This document shows positions 17,631 to 26,694 of a stretch of DNA of 64,000 nucleotides, piece by piece. The notes beneath the pieces were generated by a model. It was not told the origin of the DNA and made no database searches. It saw nothing but the letters and a program-made list of their open reading frames with translations. The stretch spans positions 1 through 64,000 of the forward strand of contig WHTZ01000013.1 of NCBI GenBank assembly GCA_009377495.1. The letters are read 5' to 3'. Positions within the stretch are counted from its first letter, which is position 1. Each line of letters starts with the position of its first letter. The stretch is from Luteitalea sp. GTDB lineage: Bacteria; Acidobacteriota; Vicinamibacteria; Vicinamibacterales; Vicinamibacteraceae. The position numbers and the translations under genes were made by a program.

Positions 17631-18404
17631 GTGAATAGTTTGACCGACGACATCAAGCGCTACTGGAACGCGCATATTCATGATCTGCAAATGACGCAGC
17701 ACCCGATCGGGACGCGCGCGTTCTTCGACGATCTCGACGCATATCGCTTCGACAAGCTGCGCTACTTGCCACACCTGGTCGACTTTGACGGCTTCTGTGG
17801 TCAGTCGGTTCTGGAGGTTGGCTGCGGCATTGGCACCGACCTCGTGCGGTTCGCCCGCGGCGGCGCGCGCGGCACGGGCGTGGATCTCTCGGAGACCGCG
17901 ATCGACCTGGCACAACGCAACGTCGAGCTGCACGGTGTGGGTGACCGCGTCACGCTGCGCGTGGAGGACGGAGAAGCCCTGCCGTTCGACGCGAATGAGT
18001 TCGACTGCGTGTACGCCCACGGCGTGATCCAGTACGCGGCCGACCCGGTTCGACTGGTCGCCGAATGCTACCGTGTTCTAAAGCCCGGCGGTCAGGGCCT
18101 ATTCATGGTGTACAACCGCGTGTCGTGGCTGAATGCCCTCTCGAAGGTCATGCGCGTCGACCTCGAGCACGCCGACGCGCCTGTGCTACGCAAGTACTCG
18201 ATTCCTGAGTTCCGCGCGCTCTTGGGGCAGGCTGGCTTCCGCGACGGACGGATCATCCCCGAACGCTTCCCGGTGCAGTCACGGCTCCACGGTGGCTGGA
18301 AGGGCGCCCTCTACAACACCTGCTTCGTCGGCACGTTCAACGCCTTGCCACGGCCGCTCGTCCGGCGCTTCGGCTGGCACCTCATGGCGCTATGCAGGAA
18401 GTGA
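17631..18404 (+). CDS. class I SAM-dependent methyltransferase
   Basis: 257 aa, GTG start. Motif I is VLEVGCGIGTDLVRFA, the acidic loop VDLSETAIDLA, then VEDGEALPFDANEFDCVYAH and a post-motif LKPGGQGLFMV. These are the hallmarks of UbiE/type 11 methyltransferases. The substrate is unknown. The C-terminal part (FRDGRIIPERFPVQSRL...) is not diagnostic. The stop lies next to a permease gene remnant on the other strand. Confidence 0.85.
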   Translation: MNSLTDDIKRYWNAHIHDLQMTQHPIGTRAFFDDLDAYRFDKLRYLPHLVDFDGFCGQSVLEVGCGIGTDLVRFARGGARGTGVDLSETAIDLAQRNVELHGVGDRVTLRVEDGEALPFDANEFDCVYAHGVIQYAADPVRLVAECYRVLKPGGQGLFMVYNRVSWLNALSKVMRVDLEHADAPVLRKYSIPEFRALLGQAGFRDGRIIPERFPVQSRLHGGWKGALYNTCFVGTFNALPRPLVRRFGWHLMALCRK

Positions 18405-18410
18405 CGGGGC

Positions 18411-18475
18411 TTGGGCAGGGCGCTGGCTACGAGCGCCGCGCACATCACGAGTCCGGCGACAGTCATTCGCATGAT
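18411..18475 (-). pseudogene. remnant of an ADOP permease 3' end
   Basis: Read on the minus strand it encodes MTVAGLVMCAALVASALP, almost the last membrane helix of the intact permease at 19121-21757 (VALLVMCAALVASALP). The 35 bases 18417-18451 are the exact reverse complement of 21668-21702. The rest of the gene is missing, so it is a decayed partner of the padR gene just upstream on the same strand. Confidence 0.75.
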
Positions 18476-18533
18476 CCAGCTCATTGGCAATGCTCCCGTG
18501 GAAGATGAGGTCAACGGAGAATCGGAGGCTCCG

Positions 18534-18869
18534 TCAGGTCGTGTGCAGGATGGTTTCCATCGTGGCGGCGAACCGCCGCCAGCTCTCCGCCTCTTTGCCC
18601 AAGGCGCGTCGTCCCGACGCGGTGATCGCGTAGACACGAGCCCGGCGATTGTTCTCGGTCGTCTGCCAGGCACTCGTGATCAGCCCGCGCTGCTCGAGAC
18701 GCTGGAGTGCCGGATAGAGCGAGCCTTGGTTGACCTCCAGCTTCCCGCCAGAGATCTGCTGGATCCGTTGCCCGATCCCCCAGCCGTGCATGGGAGCGAG
18801 GGACAGTGTCTTCAGCACGAGCAGGTCCATCGAGCCGCGCAGAACATCGGATTGAGGCTGTGGCGTCAT
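18534..18869 (-). CDS. PadR family transcriptional regulator
   Basis: 111 aa. The winged helix begins LRGSMDLLVLKTLSLAPMHG and continues GWGIGQRIQQISGGKLEVNQ and GSLYPALQRLEQRGLITS, the characteristic PadR recognition and wing region. A short C-terminal helix (WRRFAATMETIL) is the dimerisation arm. It is divergent from an ADOP permease, which it probably represses. A permease remnant lies directly downstream. Confidence 0.92.
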   Translation of the reverse strand: MTPQPQSDVLRGSMDLLVLKTLSLAPMHGWGIGQRIQQISGGKLEVNQGSLYPALQRLEQRGLITSAWQTTENNRRARVYAITASGRRALGKEAESWRRFAATMETILHTT

Positions 18870-18907
18870 GGGAGACCTCGTCTGAGCGTGATCTCGAAAT
18901 CAAGAGA

Positions 18908-18936
18908 AGAATAGGCTGCACTCCTCTAGAAGTCAA
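18908..18936 (-). promoter_or_regulatory. padR promoter with repeated operator-like half-sites
   Basis: On the minus strand a -35 TTGACT (18931-18936) and a -10 TATTCT (18908-18913) are separated by exactly 17 bp. The sequence TCAAGAGAA occurs twice (18900-18908 and 18933-18941), overlapping or adjoining both boxes. This suggests binding by a dimeric regulator, most simply autoregulation by PadR. Confidence 0.6.
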
Positions 18937-19120
18937 GAGAAACGTACGCGGCCATACTTCGCACGTCCGACGTTCTTAAGATCAAGTGTGGGATTGCGTG
19001 CGCGTGGCAGAGACTTGGCAAGCCTTGCGCGAAGGCTCTGTGGATAGTAGTATGCGCTCCAATCACATCGTGAGTGGAACATTCGCCGCACCGCGGCCGT
19101 CCAATCGGGAGATCAGACCC

Positions 19121-21757
19121 ATGAAGCGTTGGCGTGTGACGCGACTGTTTCGCTTCTCCGCCCGCACCCGTCAGGAAGTGCGCGCGGACATCCATGACGA
19201 GTTCCAGTTTCATGTCGACATGCGGACCGACGAGCTCGTTCGCTCAGGTCTGACCGAAGCCGAGGCGCGTGCACAGGCGCTCCGCGAGTTTGGCGATCAG
19301 GCATCCGGCGCCAAGGTCTGTGCTCGACACGATGACCGGATCGAGCGCCGTCGCCGGATCACGCAATTCGCCGGCGAGCTCCGGCAGGATGCGCTGTTCG
19401 GTCTGCGTCTGATCGCACAGAGCCCCGGCTTTGCCGTCGTTGCCATTCTGACACTCGCCGTCGCGATTGGTGCCAATACCGCGACCTTCACGGTGGTCAA
19501 CGCGCTCCTCTTCAAGCCACCGCCGGTCGCGGCGCCGCACGAGCTGGCGCGCATCCGTCCCGGCCAAAGCCATACGTCCTGGCCGAGCTACGAGGACATC
19601 CGCGAGCGCAACGACGTCTTTTCGGACGTGGCCGCACTTGACCGGTTCAACGCCGCCCTGGCGACGCGCGGCCTGCCTGTGCGGCTCCAGGGGGAGCGTA
19701 CGTCGGTGAACTACTTCAGCGTCCTTGGCGTCCCCGCCGCGTTGGGGCGCACGTTCACCCCCGCCGACTCGCGACGCGACCTCCTCGTCCTTGCCGATCG
19801 CGTCTGGCGCGCGCGGTTCGGCGCCGATCCGTCGGTCGTCGGCCGCATCCTGACCCTCGATGGCCGGCCGTATGAGGTGCTCGGCGTGATGCCTCCGATG
19901 TTCCGCGGCGTCGCACCACCGGGAAGATTTCAGGATTTCTGGGTACCCGTCGATGCCACCTTGTCCAATCCCGCGCTGCGCGATCGGCGTGGCACCCAGT
20001 TCGCGCTCTACGGGCGTCTGAAGCGGGGAGTCACGCCCGCACAGGCCACCGCGGCCATGCGGGTGATGGCGCGGCAACTAAAGGCCGAGCCTCCCGAGAA
20101 CTTCCTCGCGTGGGAGGTGCTTTCAATCGTGGGGCTTGACGCCTTCACCGGGATAACCAGCACGCTCGTACCGCTGTTCATCTTTCTCGCGCTGATGACG
20201 GTGGTCTCCGGCTTCGTGCTCCTGATCGGCTGCGCCAACATCGCGGGGCTCCTGCTCGGACGCGCGGCGGCGCGACGACGTGAGATTGCCGTGCGCTTGG
20301 CGCTTGGCGCCGGCCGGGGTCGCCTCGTGCGTCAGCTCCTGACTGAAAGCCTGCTTCTTGCGCTCATGGGCGGTGCAGCCGGTGTGCTACTGGCGATCTG
20401 GCTTGCGGGTAGCTTGAACACGCTCGCGTGGCGGCTTCCGGGGGTGGGCGAATTCGACCTTGGCATTGACCGCCGCGTTCTGGCGTACGCGCTCGGACTG
20501 ACGACGCTCACGTGCCTCCTGTTCGGTCTCGTGCCTGCGCGACGCGCGGCGTGTTTCGACGTCGTCTCATCGCTCAAGCAGGAGGGCGGTTCGACGACGC
20601 GGCAGCGGCTGCGCCAGGTGCTGGTCGTCGGACAGGTTGCCGTCTGCAGCCTCCTGCTCGTGTGGGGTGGGCTATTCCTGCGCAGCCTCGGTCAGATCAG
20701 CGAGGTGGATCCCGGCTTCGATCCCGTCGGCGTACTGCTCGCTAAAGTCACGCTTGGCGAAGGGCCGGACGAGGATCGCGCACGTGGCGAGCGGATATTT
20801 GCCGAGCTTCAGCAGCGCGTCGGCGACGCCCCGGGCGTCCAGTCGGTTGGTATGGCCCGGCTTGTGCCGCTGGCGCTGACGGGGCGCGAAACCTTCTATG
20901 TGCGCATCGAAGGCGACCGCACCGATACGGAAGGCCGCCCCGTCGTGGTCAACAAAGTGACGCCGGGGTGGCTCGAAACGGTCCGAATCCCGTTGCTGGC
21001 CGGTCGCGACTTCACGTGGGACGATCACGAGGGCAGGCCGGGCGTTGTGATCGTGAACGAGACGCTGGCACGGCAGTTCTGGGACGGCGACGCGCTCGGC
21101 AAGCACCTCAATCCCGGACCCGACTCGTGGGAGGTGGTGGGCATCGCACGCGACAGCAAGTTTCGGACGCTCGGAGAGACGAGCGCGCCGGCGATCTATC
21201 GACCCCTTCGCCAAGCGTACGAGTCCGACATGACGCTGCACGTGCGCACGGACCACATGCAGGCGACGGGGAACGTGATCGAGCGTGAGATGCAGCGCAT
21301 CGCGCCGGAGGTCGCCGTTGATATCGAGCCGATGACGGAGGCAGTCGCGGTAGCCGTCCTACCGGCTCAGATCGGCGCCGCCATCACGGGCGCGATCGGC
21401 ATGGTCGCGATGCTGCTGTCAACACTCGGCGTCTATGGGCTCGTCTCGTTTTCTGTCGTACAACGCACGCGTGAGATCGGCGTCCGCAAGGCTCTCGGCG
21501 CGCGTACCCCGGACATCATCCGCTTGGTCGTCGGCGGGAGCGCCGCGTTAACCGCTGTCGGACTCGCCGTTGGCCTCGGCGTCGGCGCGCTTGGCGCCAA
21601 CGTGCTCAGGGGGTTTCTGACGGGCGTCTCACCGATGGATCCCAGGACGCTGACAGGCGTCGCGCTGCTCGTGATGTGCGCGGCGCTCGTAGCCAGCGCC
21701 CTACCGGCACGGCGCGCGTCGCGCGTCGATCCGCTCATCACATTGCGCGACGCGTAG
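19121..21757 (+). CDS. ADOP-type ABC permease (MacB-PCD/FtsX, duplicated)
   Basis: 878 aa. An N-terminal charged prefix domain (EVRADIHDEFQFHVDMRTDEL) precedes the first membrane helix (FAVVAILTLAVAIGANTATF), a MacB periplasmic core domain and an FtsX triplet of helices near 380-480. A second periplasmic domain and a C-terminal FtsX triplet end in ARRASRVDPLITLRDA. No ATPase gene is adjacent, as usual for this 'orphan' group. The exported substrate is unknown. It is divergent from padR. The ATG at 19121 opens the conserved prefix; an earlier in-frame ATG adds nothing recognisable. Confidence 0.92.
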   Translation: MKRWRVTRLFRFSARTRQEVRADIHDEFQFHVDMRTDELVRSGLTEAEARAQALREFGDQASGAKVCARHDDRIERRRRITQFAGELRQDALFGLRLIAQSPGFAVVAILTLAVAIGANTATFTVVNALLFKPPPVAAPHELARIRPGQSHTSWPSYEDIRERNDVFSDVAALDRFNAALATRGLPVRLQGERTSVNYFSVLGVPAALGRTFTPADSRRDLLVLADRVWRARFGADPSVVGRILTLDGRPYEVLGVMPPMFRGVAPPGRFQDFWVPVDATLSNPALRDRRGTQFALYGRLKRGVTPAQATAAMRVMARQLKAEPPENFLAWEVLSIVGLDAFTGITSTLVPLFIFLALMTVVSGFVLLIGCANIAGLLLGRAAARRREIAVRLALGAGRGRLVRQLLTESLLLALMGGAAGVLLAIWLAGSLNTLAWRLPGVGEFDLGIDRRVLAYALGLTTLTCLLFGLVPARRAACFDVVSSLKQEGGSTTRQRLRQVLVVGQVAVCSLLLVWGGLFLRSLGQISEVDPGFDPVGVLLAKVTLGEGPDEDRARGERIFAELQQRVGDAPGVQSVGMARLVPLALTGRETFYVRIEGDRTDTEGRPVVVNKVTPGWLETVRIPLLAGRDFTWDDHEGRPGVVIVNETLARQFWDGDALGKHLNPGPDSWEVVGIARDSKFRTLGETSAPAIYRPLRQAYESDMTLHVRTDHMQATGNVIEREMQRIAPEVAVDIEPMTEAVAVAVLPAQIGAAITGAIGMVAMLLSTLGVYGLVSFSVVQRTREIGVRKALGARTPDIIRLVVGGSAALTAVGLAVGLGVGALGANVLRGFLTGVSPMDPRTLTGVALLVMCAALVASALPARRASRVDPLITLRDA

Positions 21758-21793
21758 CGAATCTTTGCGGGCGCACCACACGAACACTGTCGG

Positions 21794-22942
21794 TCATGCC
21801 GACGCGGCGACGAGCTCTCGATTCCGATGCCGGCGCTTTTCCGCAGACGCCCGGACCAGGAACTTCGCGTAGGGGACAACTTGCTTGATGGCCGCGACGT
21901 TCATTTGGCACGGGCTGAGGCAGGTCGGACACTTCTCGGCTCGAATCCAGTCGCGGTGCGCTTGAGCGGACTCGCGGAAGTAGATCGCCTCCGCGTCCTC
22001 CTCCCGCACGTTGCCCACGACACGGCTGTTCTCGCAGAAGAACAATCCGCCGTCTGGGTTCAGCATCACACCTTGTGACTGGAACGGGCAGGGCGCCAGC
22101 CGATGATAGCCGTTTCCGATCATGTCGGCATAGTGCATGTAGATGAAGTTCTGGCCGTCGAGCAGCGGGTCTTGACGCACGCGGTCGAGGAAGAACTGCC
22201 GCATCTGCTCCTCTTCCTTCGCGACGGGCTTGATGTCACCTTCGAGCTCCGAGTTGCCGAGCATGGCCTCGGTGAAGCGCACCATGTTGAACACGATGTC
22301 GAGCTGCTCGTTTCGTGCCCACGCGAGGATGTTCTCGGCATCATCGAGGTTCATCGAGAAGATGGTGGAGGAGATGCCGAAATTGAAGGAATGCGTCTTC
22401 TGCAGCGCCTTCATCGCGGCAATCGTTTCACCGGCCTTCGCGAAACCGCGCTTCACCCGGCGCACGTCGTTGTGCACCTCGCCGACACCGTCAATCGAGA
22501 CACGCCCACTGAAAATGACGTCGCGTGCGGTGCACAGCTCGACGATCTTCGTGAGCATCGGGATGGCCCGGTGCGGCGTGAGCCCCGTCGTGTTGAGCGT
22601 GAGCTTCCGGAGCCGCGGCAGCTTCTCGGTGACCAACCGGCAGATGTCTACGAGGTCGTTACGGGTCGTGGGCTCGCCACCCGAGATGCTGCAGATCTCG
22701 ATGTTCTTCCAGAGGGACGAGTCGAGCGCCCGCTCGATTTCCTCCAGCGTCATATCCTGCTTGCGGTCGCCACGCTGCCAGTTGCTGCACATGTTACAGC
22801 GGGCGTCGCAGACAAACGTGATGTGGAAGATGAGGACCGTCGGGTGGATCGGCCGGTGTCGCGCCACGTAACCGTTCACGAGGTCGCGCGGCGCGCTCAG
22901 CGCCGCCTTGGTCAGATACTTAGCTGCATAGACTTGCGCCAT
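21794..22942 (-). CDS. radical SAM protein with C-terminal SPASM-like cysteines
   Basis: 382 aa. The 4Fe-4S/SAM motif is CDARCNMCSNW (CxxxCxxC), followed by SISGGEPTTRNDL. The C-terminal part has clustered cysteines (APCPFQ, LFFCENS, CPTCLSPCQMN), indicating an auxiliary Fe-S cluster. Such enzymes act on peptides, carbohydrates or lipids by radical chemistry. The substrate is not predictable. It stands at the head of a glycan/lipid gene group on the same strand, with a repeat string between it and the membrane protein gene. Confidence 0.85.
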   Translation of the reverse strand: MAQVYAAKYLTKAALSAPRDLVNGYVARHRPIHPTVLIFHITFVCDARCNMCSNWQRGDRKQDMTLEEIERALDSSLWKNIEICSISGGEPTTRNDLVDICRLVTEKLPRLRKLTLNTTGLTPHRAIPMLTKIVELCTARDVIFSGRVSIDGVGEVHNDVRRVKRGFAKAGETIAAMKALQKTHSFNFGISSTIFSMNLDDAENILAWARNEQLDIVFNMVRFTEAMLGNSELEGDIKPVAKEEEQMRQFFLDRVRQDPLLDGQNFIYMHYADMIGNGYHRLAPCPFQSQGVMLNPDGGLFFCENSRVVGNVREEDAEAIYFRESAQAHRDWIRAEKCPTCLSPCQMNVAAIKQVVPYAKFLVRASAEKRRHRNRELVAASA

Positions 22943-22985
22943 ACTAAGCTGTTGATTTTACGTGATTTCGGCGCCTACGTCAAAA

Positions 22986-23055
22986 GACAGGTACCTCGCC
23001 CCTCGCCCCTGGCACCTGCCTTTGCCCTTTACCCCTTTACCCCTTTACCCCTTAG
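22986..23055. repeat. intergenic tandem string (TACCCCTT and CTCGCCC types)
   Basis: CTCGCCCCTCGCCCC is followed by TTTGCCC and three TTTACCCC octamers. Its right end codes the last residues and stop of the downstream-read membrane protein gene (stop at 23029). Confidence 0.85.
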
Positions 23056-23970
23056 ATAGAGCCACCCCCCTGGGAGATTCCCCGCGATACCCGAGAGGAC
23101 AATGAGCGTCGAGAGCGCGAATGACAGCTCATCCGGAACACCGAGCGGCTGCAGGAGCCAGACGATCACGCCCTGGGGCAGGCCGAAGCCACTGACCGAG
23201 AGCGGGAGCAGCAGCATCAACAAGCCGATCGGCATGAAGACCAGATAGTACGTGAGTGGAACGTCAATGCCGAGACCGAGTCCCAGGACGTACGCCTGCA
23301 AGACGCGGAGCACCTGAACCGACAGCGAAAGGCCGAGAACCGAGACCAGCACGCGTGGCGTGCGGCGATAGCGCGCCACCGCATCGGCGAGCCGCAGCAG
23401 CTTTTGCCCGAGACCGCTCGCCCTCCAGCGTGCGGGCAGCACGCGAGGCACGACCCGGTCCGCCCAGAAGGCGGCGACCGTTCCTGCGGCCACCAGAACT
23501 GCAAGCAGAAGAATCCAGTCTTGCGGTGCGGATTCCGCCGTGCGCGTCCAGACCACGGCACCGATCGTCCCGAGGAGGACGATGGCCATCACGCCGAGCA
23601 GTCTGTCGACCGCGACGGACGCCAGCGCGGCGCTGGTTCGTGCCGTGAGCCGGCCAAGGGACCACGCCCGCGCCGCGTCGCCGCCGACACCGGCGGGGAG
23701 AAAGCTGCCAACAAACGAGCTGACGAGAAAGATCCGCGCGGCTGCGCCGACGCCGATGGGTGTGCGGACGGCCTGCAGCAAGAGCACCCACCGCCAGACC
23801 ATTACGAGGCGATCGAGCGCGAGCAGAACGGCCACTACCGCCAGCGACCAGAGGCAGACGTTGAGGATGGCACGCGCGGCAGCACCCGTGTCGACCTGTC
23901 GCACGAGATAACCGAGAATGACAGACGTGACCAGGAGGCGGAGCCACGTCGAGCGAAGGAGTGCGGTCAC
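23029..23970 (-). CDS. lysylphosphatidylglycerol synthase-type membrane protein (flippase-like), first copy
   Basis: 313 aa with about eight hydrophobic helices. It belongs to the AglD/LPG-synthase transmembrane family: RLVMVWRWVLLLQA, FVGSFLPAGVGGDAARAW and PLSVSGFGLPQGVIVWLLQP are the conserved blocks. Family members lack the soluble aminoacyl transferase and have been linked to lipid-linked glycan handling. The C-terminal residues LRGKGVKG and the stop lie in tandem-repeat DNA. The start overlaps the methyltransferase stop (ATGA). Confidence 0.85.
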   Translation of the reverse strand: MTALLRSTWLRLLVTSVILGYLVRQVDTGAAARAILNVCLWSLAVVAVLLALDRLVMVWRWVLLLQAVRTPIGVGAAARIFLVSSFVGSFLPAGVGGDAARAWSLGRLTARTSAALASVAVDRLLGVMAIVLLGTIGAVVWTRTAESAPQDWILLLAVLVAAGTVAAFWADRVVPRVLPARWRASGLGQKLLRLADAVARYRRTPRVLVSVLGLSLSVQVLRVLQAYVLGLGLGIDVPLTYYLVFMPIGLLMLLLPLSVSGFGLPQGVIVWLLQPLGVPDELSFALSTLIVLSGIAGNLPGGWLYLRGKGVKG

Positions 23971-24683
23971 GAGAGCGGCTTACGCGCCACGATGGTGAGC
24001 GTTTCGAAGAGGTTCTTGCGGACCTTGAACAGGAGCTCCTCCGAGCGCGTATAGCGCGCCAGCGCGTCGACGCCCGGTACGTTGGCGAGGAGCGCGGCCG
24101 CCGCCAGCAGGTCGCGGCCGAGACCTGTGGTAACCCCAATGCTCCGCACGACCTGTTCGACCTGAAATCCCCCATCGTAGAGGAGCTGTCGGACACGCCG
24201 TTCGGTGGTCACAAAATTATGCGTGTAGTCGACGTCCCAGAAGAAGGTCCGCTCCTTGAGGTAGTCTGGGACCACGACAAAGAACACGCCATTTGGTCTG
24301 AGCGCGCGCAGCGCTTCGGCCGTGAACGCCCGGGCCGCGTCGATGCCGGACATGTGCTCGAGCACTTGGTCGGCGTACACCACCTCATAGCTCGCATCCT
24401 CAACCGGCAGCGGCGGCGCGAACGCCGTGATGACCTGGAGGCCTTTCTGTCGCAACACCTCGGTCAGGAGGTCGCTGGCCTCGACGGCTAGGTAGCTCCA
24501 GCCGGCGGCGACGGCAGCCTCGCCAAACGAACCGTGACCAGGTCCAATTTCCAGCAGGCGACCAGGCGGCCGGATGTGCCGCATGAGCAACGCGAGGCGC
24601 GTCTGCTCGATGCGGCTGCGCCGCGCTGCGCCGTAGCCGGTGAGCTGCTTCTCGGTGAACGATCGATAGAACGTGTCAGCCAC
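23967..24683 (-). CDS. class I SAM-dependent methyltransferase
   Basis: 238 aa. Motif I is LLEIGPGHGSFGEAAVAAG, acidic residue AVEASDLLTEV, then ASYEVVYADQVLEHM and LRPNGVFFVVVPDYLKER. It is probably a sugar or lipid O-methyltransferase given the neighbours. The gene overlaps the flippase-like gene by 4 bp, so the two are translationally coupled. Confidence 0.85.
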   Translation of the reverse strand: MADTFYRSFTEKQLTGYGAARRSRIEQTRLALLMRHIRPPGRLLEIGPGHGSFGEAAVAAGWSYLAVEASDLLTEVLRQKGLQVITAFAPPLPVEDASYEVVYADQVLEHMSGIDAARAFTAEALRALRPNGVFFVVVPDYLKERTFFWDVDYTHNFVTTERRVRQLLYDGGFQVEQVVRSIGVTTGLGRDLLAAAALLANVPGVDALARYTRSEELLFKVRKNLFETLTIVARKPLS

Positions 24684-24706
24684 GATCCCCGATCATAACC
24701 GCCGAT

Positions 24707-25585
24707 TCAGTATTCGTTCGAGAAGCGCCCGCGAGTGATCCAAATCATCAGACCGGGCGTGGTCTTGCTGTGCACCTCGTTGACCGCGAAGGTCGGCCTG
24801 TTCCCGCAGTGCCCGATGATCACGTCGTAGAGCCAGACGTCACGGCGGTTCTCACTCGGGCCAGGGCCGTAGTGATACGCGATCACGTCGTGCGAGGGAT
24901 CGTGCGGGTTGCCGCGCTTTCCGTTGTAGGCCCACCGATTGTCATGTTTGCGCAGGCGATCGACCAGCGTGTTCAGGAAGCGCCACCCGCCCGCGCTACG
25001 CTTCTGGCACGAGTCGCGGAGCAGCCCCGACTGTTGGGCGGCGAGCTCGCCGCCGACCGCGGCTAAGAGCGCACGCGCCGCCGGATCACTCGTTTGCCCA
25101 TCTGGCGTCCGGGCTTGGACTCCCGCGCCTGTCGTGAAGGTCGACATGGGCGACCATGGTCCAACACCCTCCTCGTTTTCCCCGCGAACGCGCCACCGAT
25201 ACTCCGTCCGCGCGGCCAGGCTGGCCCGCCGTACGTCGAAGCTCGCCGTCTCACCCTTCGTCGGCACGACGCCGTCGATGACGCGCTGATTGCCCTTGAG
25301 CACCTGGAACCGATGCGCCACGCCGCTGATCTCGGCGAACTCGCCGGTGGCCGCCTCCACCTCGAGTGTTGAGGGACGCTCACCCTTGGGATACGTGTGA
25401 CCGTTGGCCGGCTCAGTTGGTGTCGGCGGCGTCAACTTCAGCACGGCCTGTTCACCGGATTCAGCGGTCCGCGAGCCACTGTCCGTGGCGCCAGGCGCAG
25501 CAGCGGGCGCCGCCGGCGATTGCTCGCTACAGGCCGCAGCAACGCTCATCAACAGCAACAAGCCGACTTTCTTTACAGATTGCAT
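24707..25585 (-). CDS. lipoprotein with fibronectin-III-like domain
   Basis: 292 aa. Lipoprotein signal LLLLMSVAAAC-S with lipobox Cys19. An Ala/Pro-rich linker leads to a region (YPKGERPSTLEVEAATGEFA ... LAARTEYRWRVRGENEEGVG) that reads like a fibronectin type III or cell-surface Ig-like module. A C-terminal domain of about 110 aa has two cysteines and a His-rich segment (HDPSHDVIAYHYG). That domain is not recognised with confidence. An AGGGGAGAG ribosome-binding site precedes the ATG. A weak promoter (TAGAAT) lies about 70-80 bp upstream. Confidence 0.75.
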   Translation of the reverse strand: MQSVKKVGLLLLMSVAAACSEQSPAAPAAAPGATDSGSRTAESGEQAVLKLTPPTPTEPANGHTYPKGERPSTLEVEAATGEFAEISGVAHRFQVLKGNQRVIDGVVPTKGETASFDVRRASLAARTEYRWRVRGENEEGVGPWSPMSTFTTGAGVQARTPDGQTSDPAARALLAAVGGELAAQQSGLLRDSCQKRSAGGWRFLNTLVDRLRKHDNRWAYNGKRGNPHDPSHDVIAYHYGPGPSENRRDVWLYDVIIGHCGNRPTFAVNEVHSKTTPGLMIWITRGRFSNEY

Positions 25586-25704
25586 AGCTCTCCCCTTGTT
25601 TGACCGACAGCGAACACAGCGAGTCTTCGCCCCCGGTCCGCGCTGGGAGAGCGAACCAATGGCAGGAACGTCCGCATTCTACAATGGGTCATCCGCGCTA
25701 TCCA

Positions 25705-26574
25705 CTACTTTCGCCACGGGACGGGGAATCTCAGGTCGTCGAATGTCATCCGGATGCCGAGGCCTCCCTGCACACCCCCGGCCCGCACTTTACGCGGGCC
25801 GCTCGCGGCCTCGAGCGTGACGGAAGCGGTCGCATAGCGAACGAACGCCGTCGCACCGACCTCGGTGACGGCCGGGAGGCGCCACGGCAGACGATAGGTG
25901 CCGTCGAGGCCGACGTGGTAACCCACCGTCCACGCGCTGGCTTTCTGCCCCGAGACGCTCCCGATGGAGACGGTTTCGAAGTCGGGTGGGTCGTCTTCGT
26001 TCAGGTTCTCTGGCGTCAGGGCGCCGACGAACTCGTGTGAGACGAAATAGAACGATGGTCCCAGTGACAACCCGACGTCGATGTTCTCGCGGACCGGCAC
26101 CATCCAGGTTCCGCTCAGGTGAAACGCAGTTTCAGCGTGGTCGAGCGCATCGCTTCGGCCAGACGTCTCGCGCGGGCTGTCGAAGTCAATGGGGTGTGGC
26201 ACCACTGCCGTCAGGGCCGACCTGGCCTCAGCGAAGACACGCGTGAACGTGCCGCCCACGAGGGCGTTCCGCCAGATCCGCCATCCTCCTCCCACACCGA
26301 AGAGGAACCCGCTACCGTACCGCTGTAATGTTTGAACCTGTGCCGTTTCGTCATAGACGTCGAACGTAAAGCCCTCGCCCACCGACGAGCCCAAGATTTC
26401 ACCACCGAGCCCAACGCCGACGATCACGTCGTGCTCCCAGGGCCGCATGATCGTCTGCGGAATTCGACCGAGCATGCCTGGCTGGGAGTCCGGCGGCGTT
26501 TGCGCGTACGCAGACGACCCGATGACGACACTGAAAAACAGGAGACACGCGACGTACCGCATAAGCGGCGACAT
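25705..26574 (-). CDS. putative outer-membrane beta-barrel protein
   Basis: 289 aa with a signal peptide (LMRYVACLLFFSVVIGSSAYAQ). Amphipathic strands follow, including VIVGVGLGGEILGSSVG, GFLFGVGGGWRIW and GGLGIRMTFDDLRF. The terminal strand is followed by a short FPVPWRK tail. No specific family was recognised. It lies between a lipoprotein and a flippase-like gene, all on the minus strand, so it could be an envelope component of the glycan locus. An in-frame ATG six codons upstream is possible. Confidence 0.65.
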   Translation of the reverse strand: MSPLMRYVACLLFFSVVIGSSAYAQTPPDSQPGMLGRIPQTIMRPWEHDVIVGVGLGGEILGSSVGEGFTFDVYDETAQVQTLQRYGSGFLFGVGGGWRIWRNALVGGTFTRVFAEARSALTAVVPHPIDFDSPRETSGRSDALDHAETAFHLSGTWMVPVRENIDVGLSLGPSFYFVSHEFVGALTPENLNEDDPPDFETVSIGSVSGQKASAWTVGYHVGLDGTYRLPWRLPAVTEVGATAFVRYATASVTLEAASGPRKVRAGGVQGGLGIRMTFDDLRFPVPWRK

Positions 26575-26608
26575 TCTTTCAGCAGCTTGCAAGCAGAGTC
26601 AACCAAAT

Positions 26609-26650
26609 AAGGGGCGAGGTGCGAGGGGCGAGGGGCGAGGGAAGGGCAGC
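26609..26650. repeat. intergenic tandem string (GGGGCGA type)
   Basis: GGGGCGAGGTGCGAGGGGCG and further copies lie between the barrel gene and the second flippase-like gene. Confidence 0.8.
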
Positions 26651-26694
26651 ATGCCCCTCCCAACGCTGTTTTTCTGCAGCCAAATCACGCGGGC

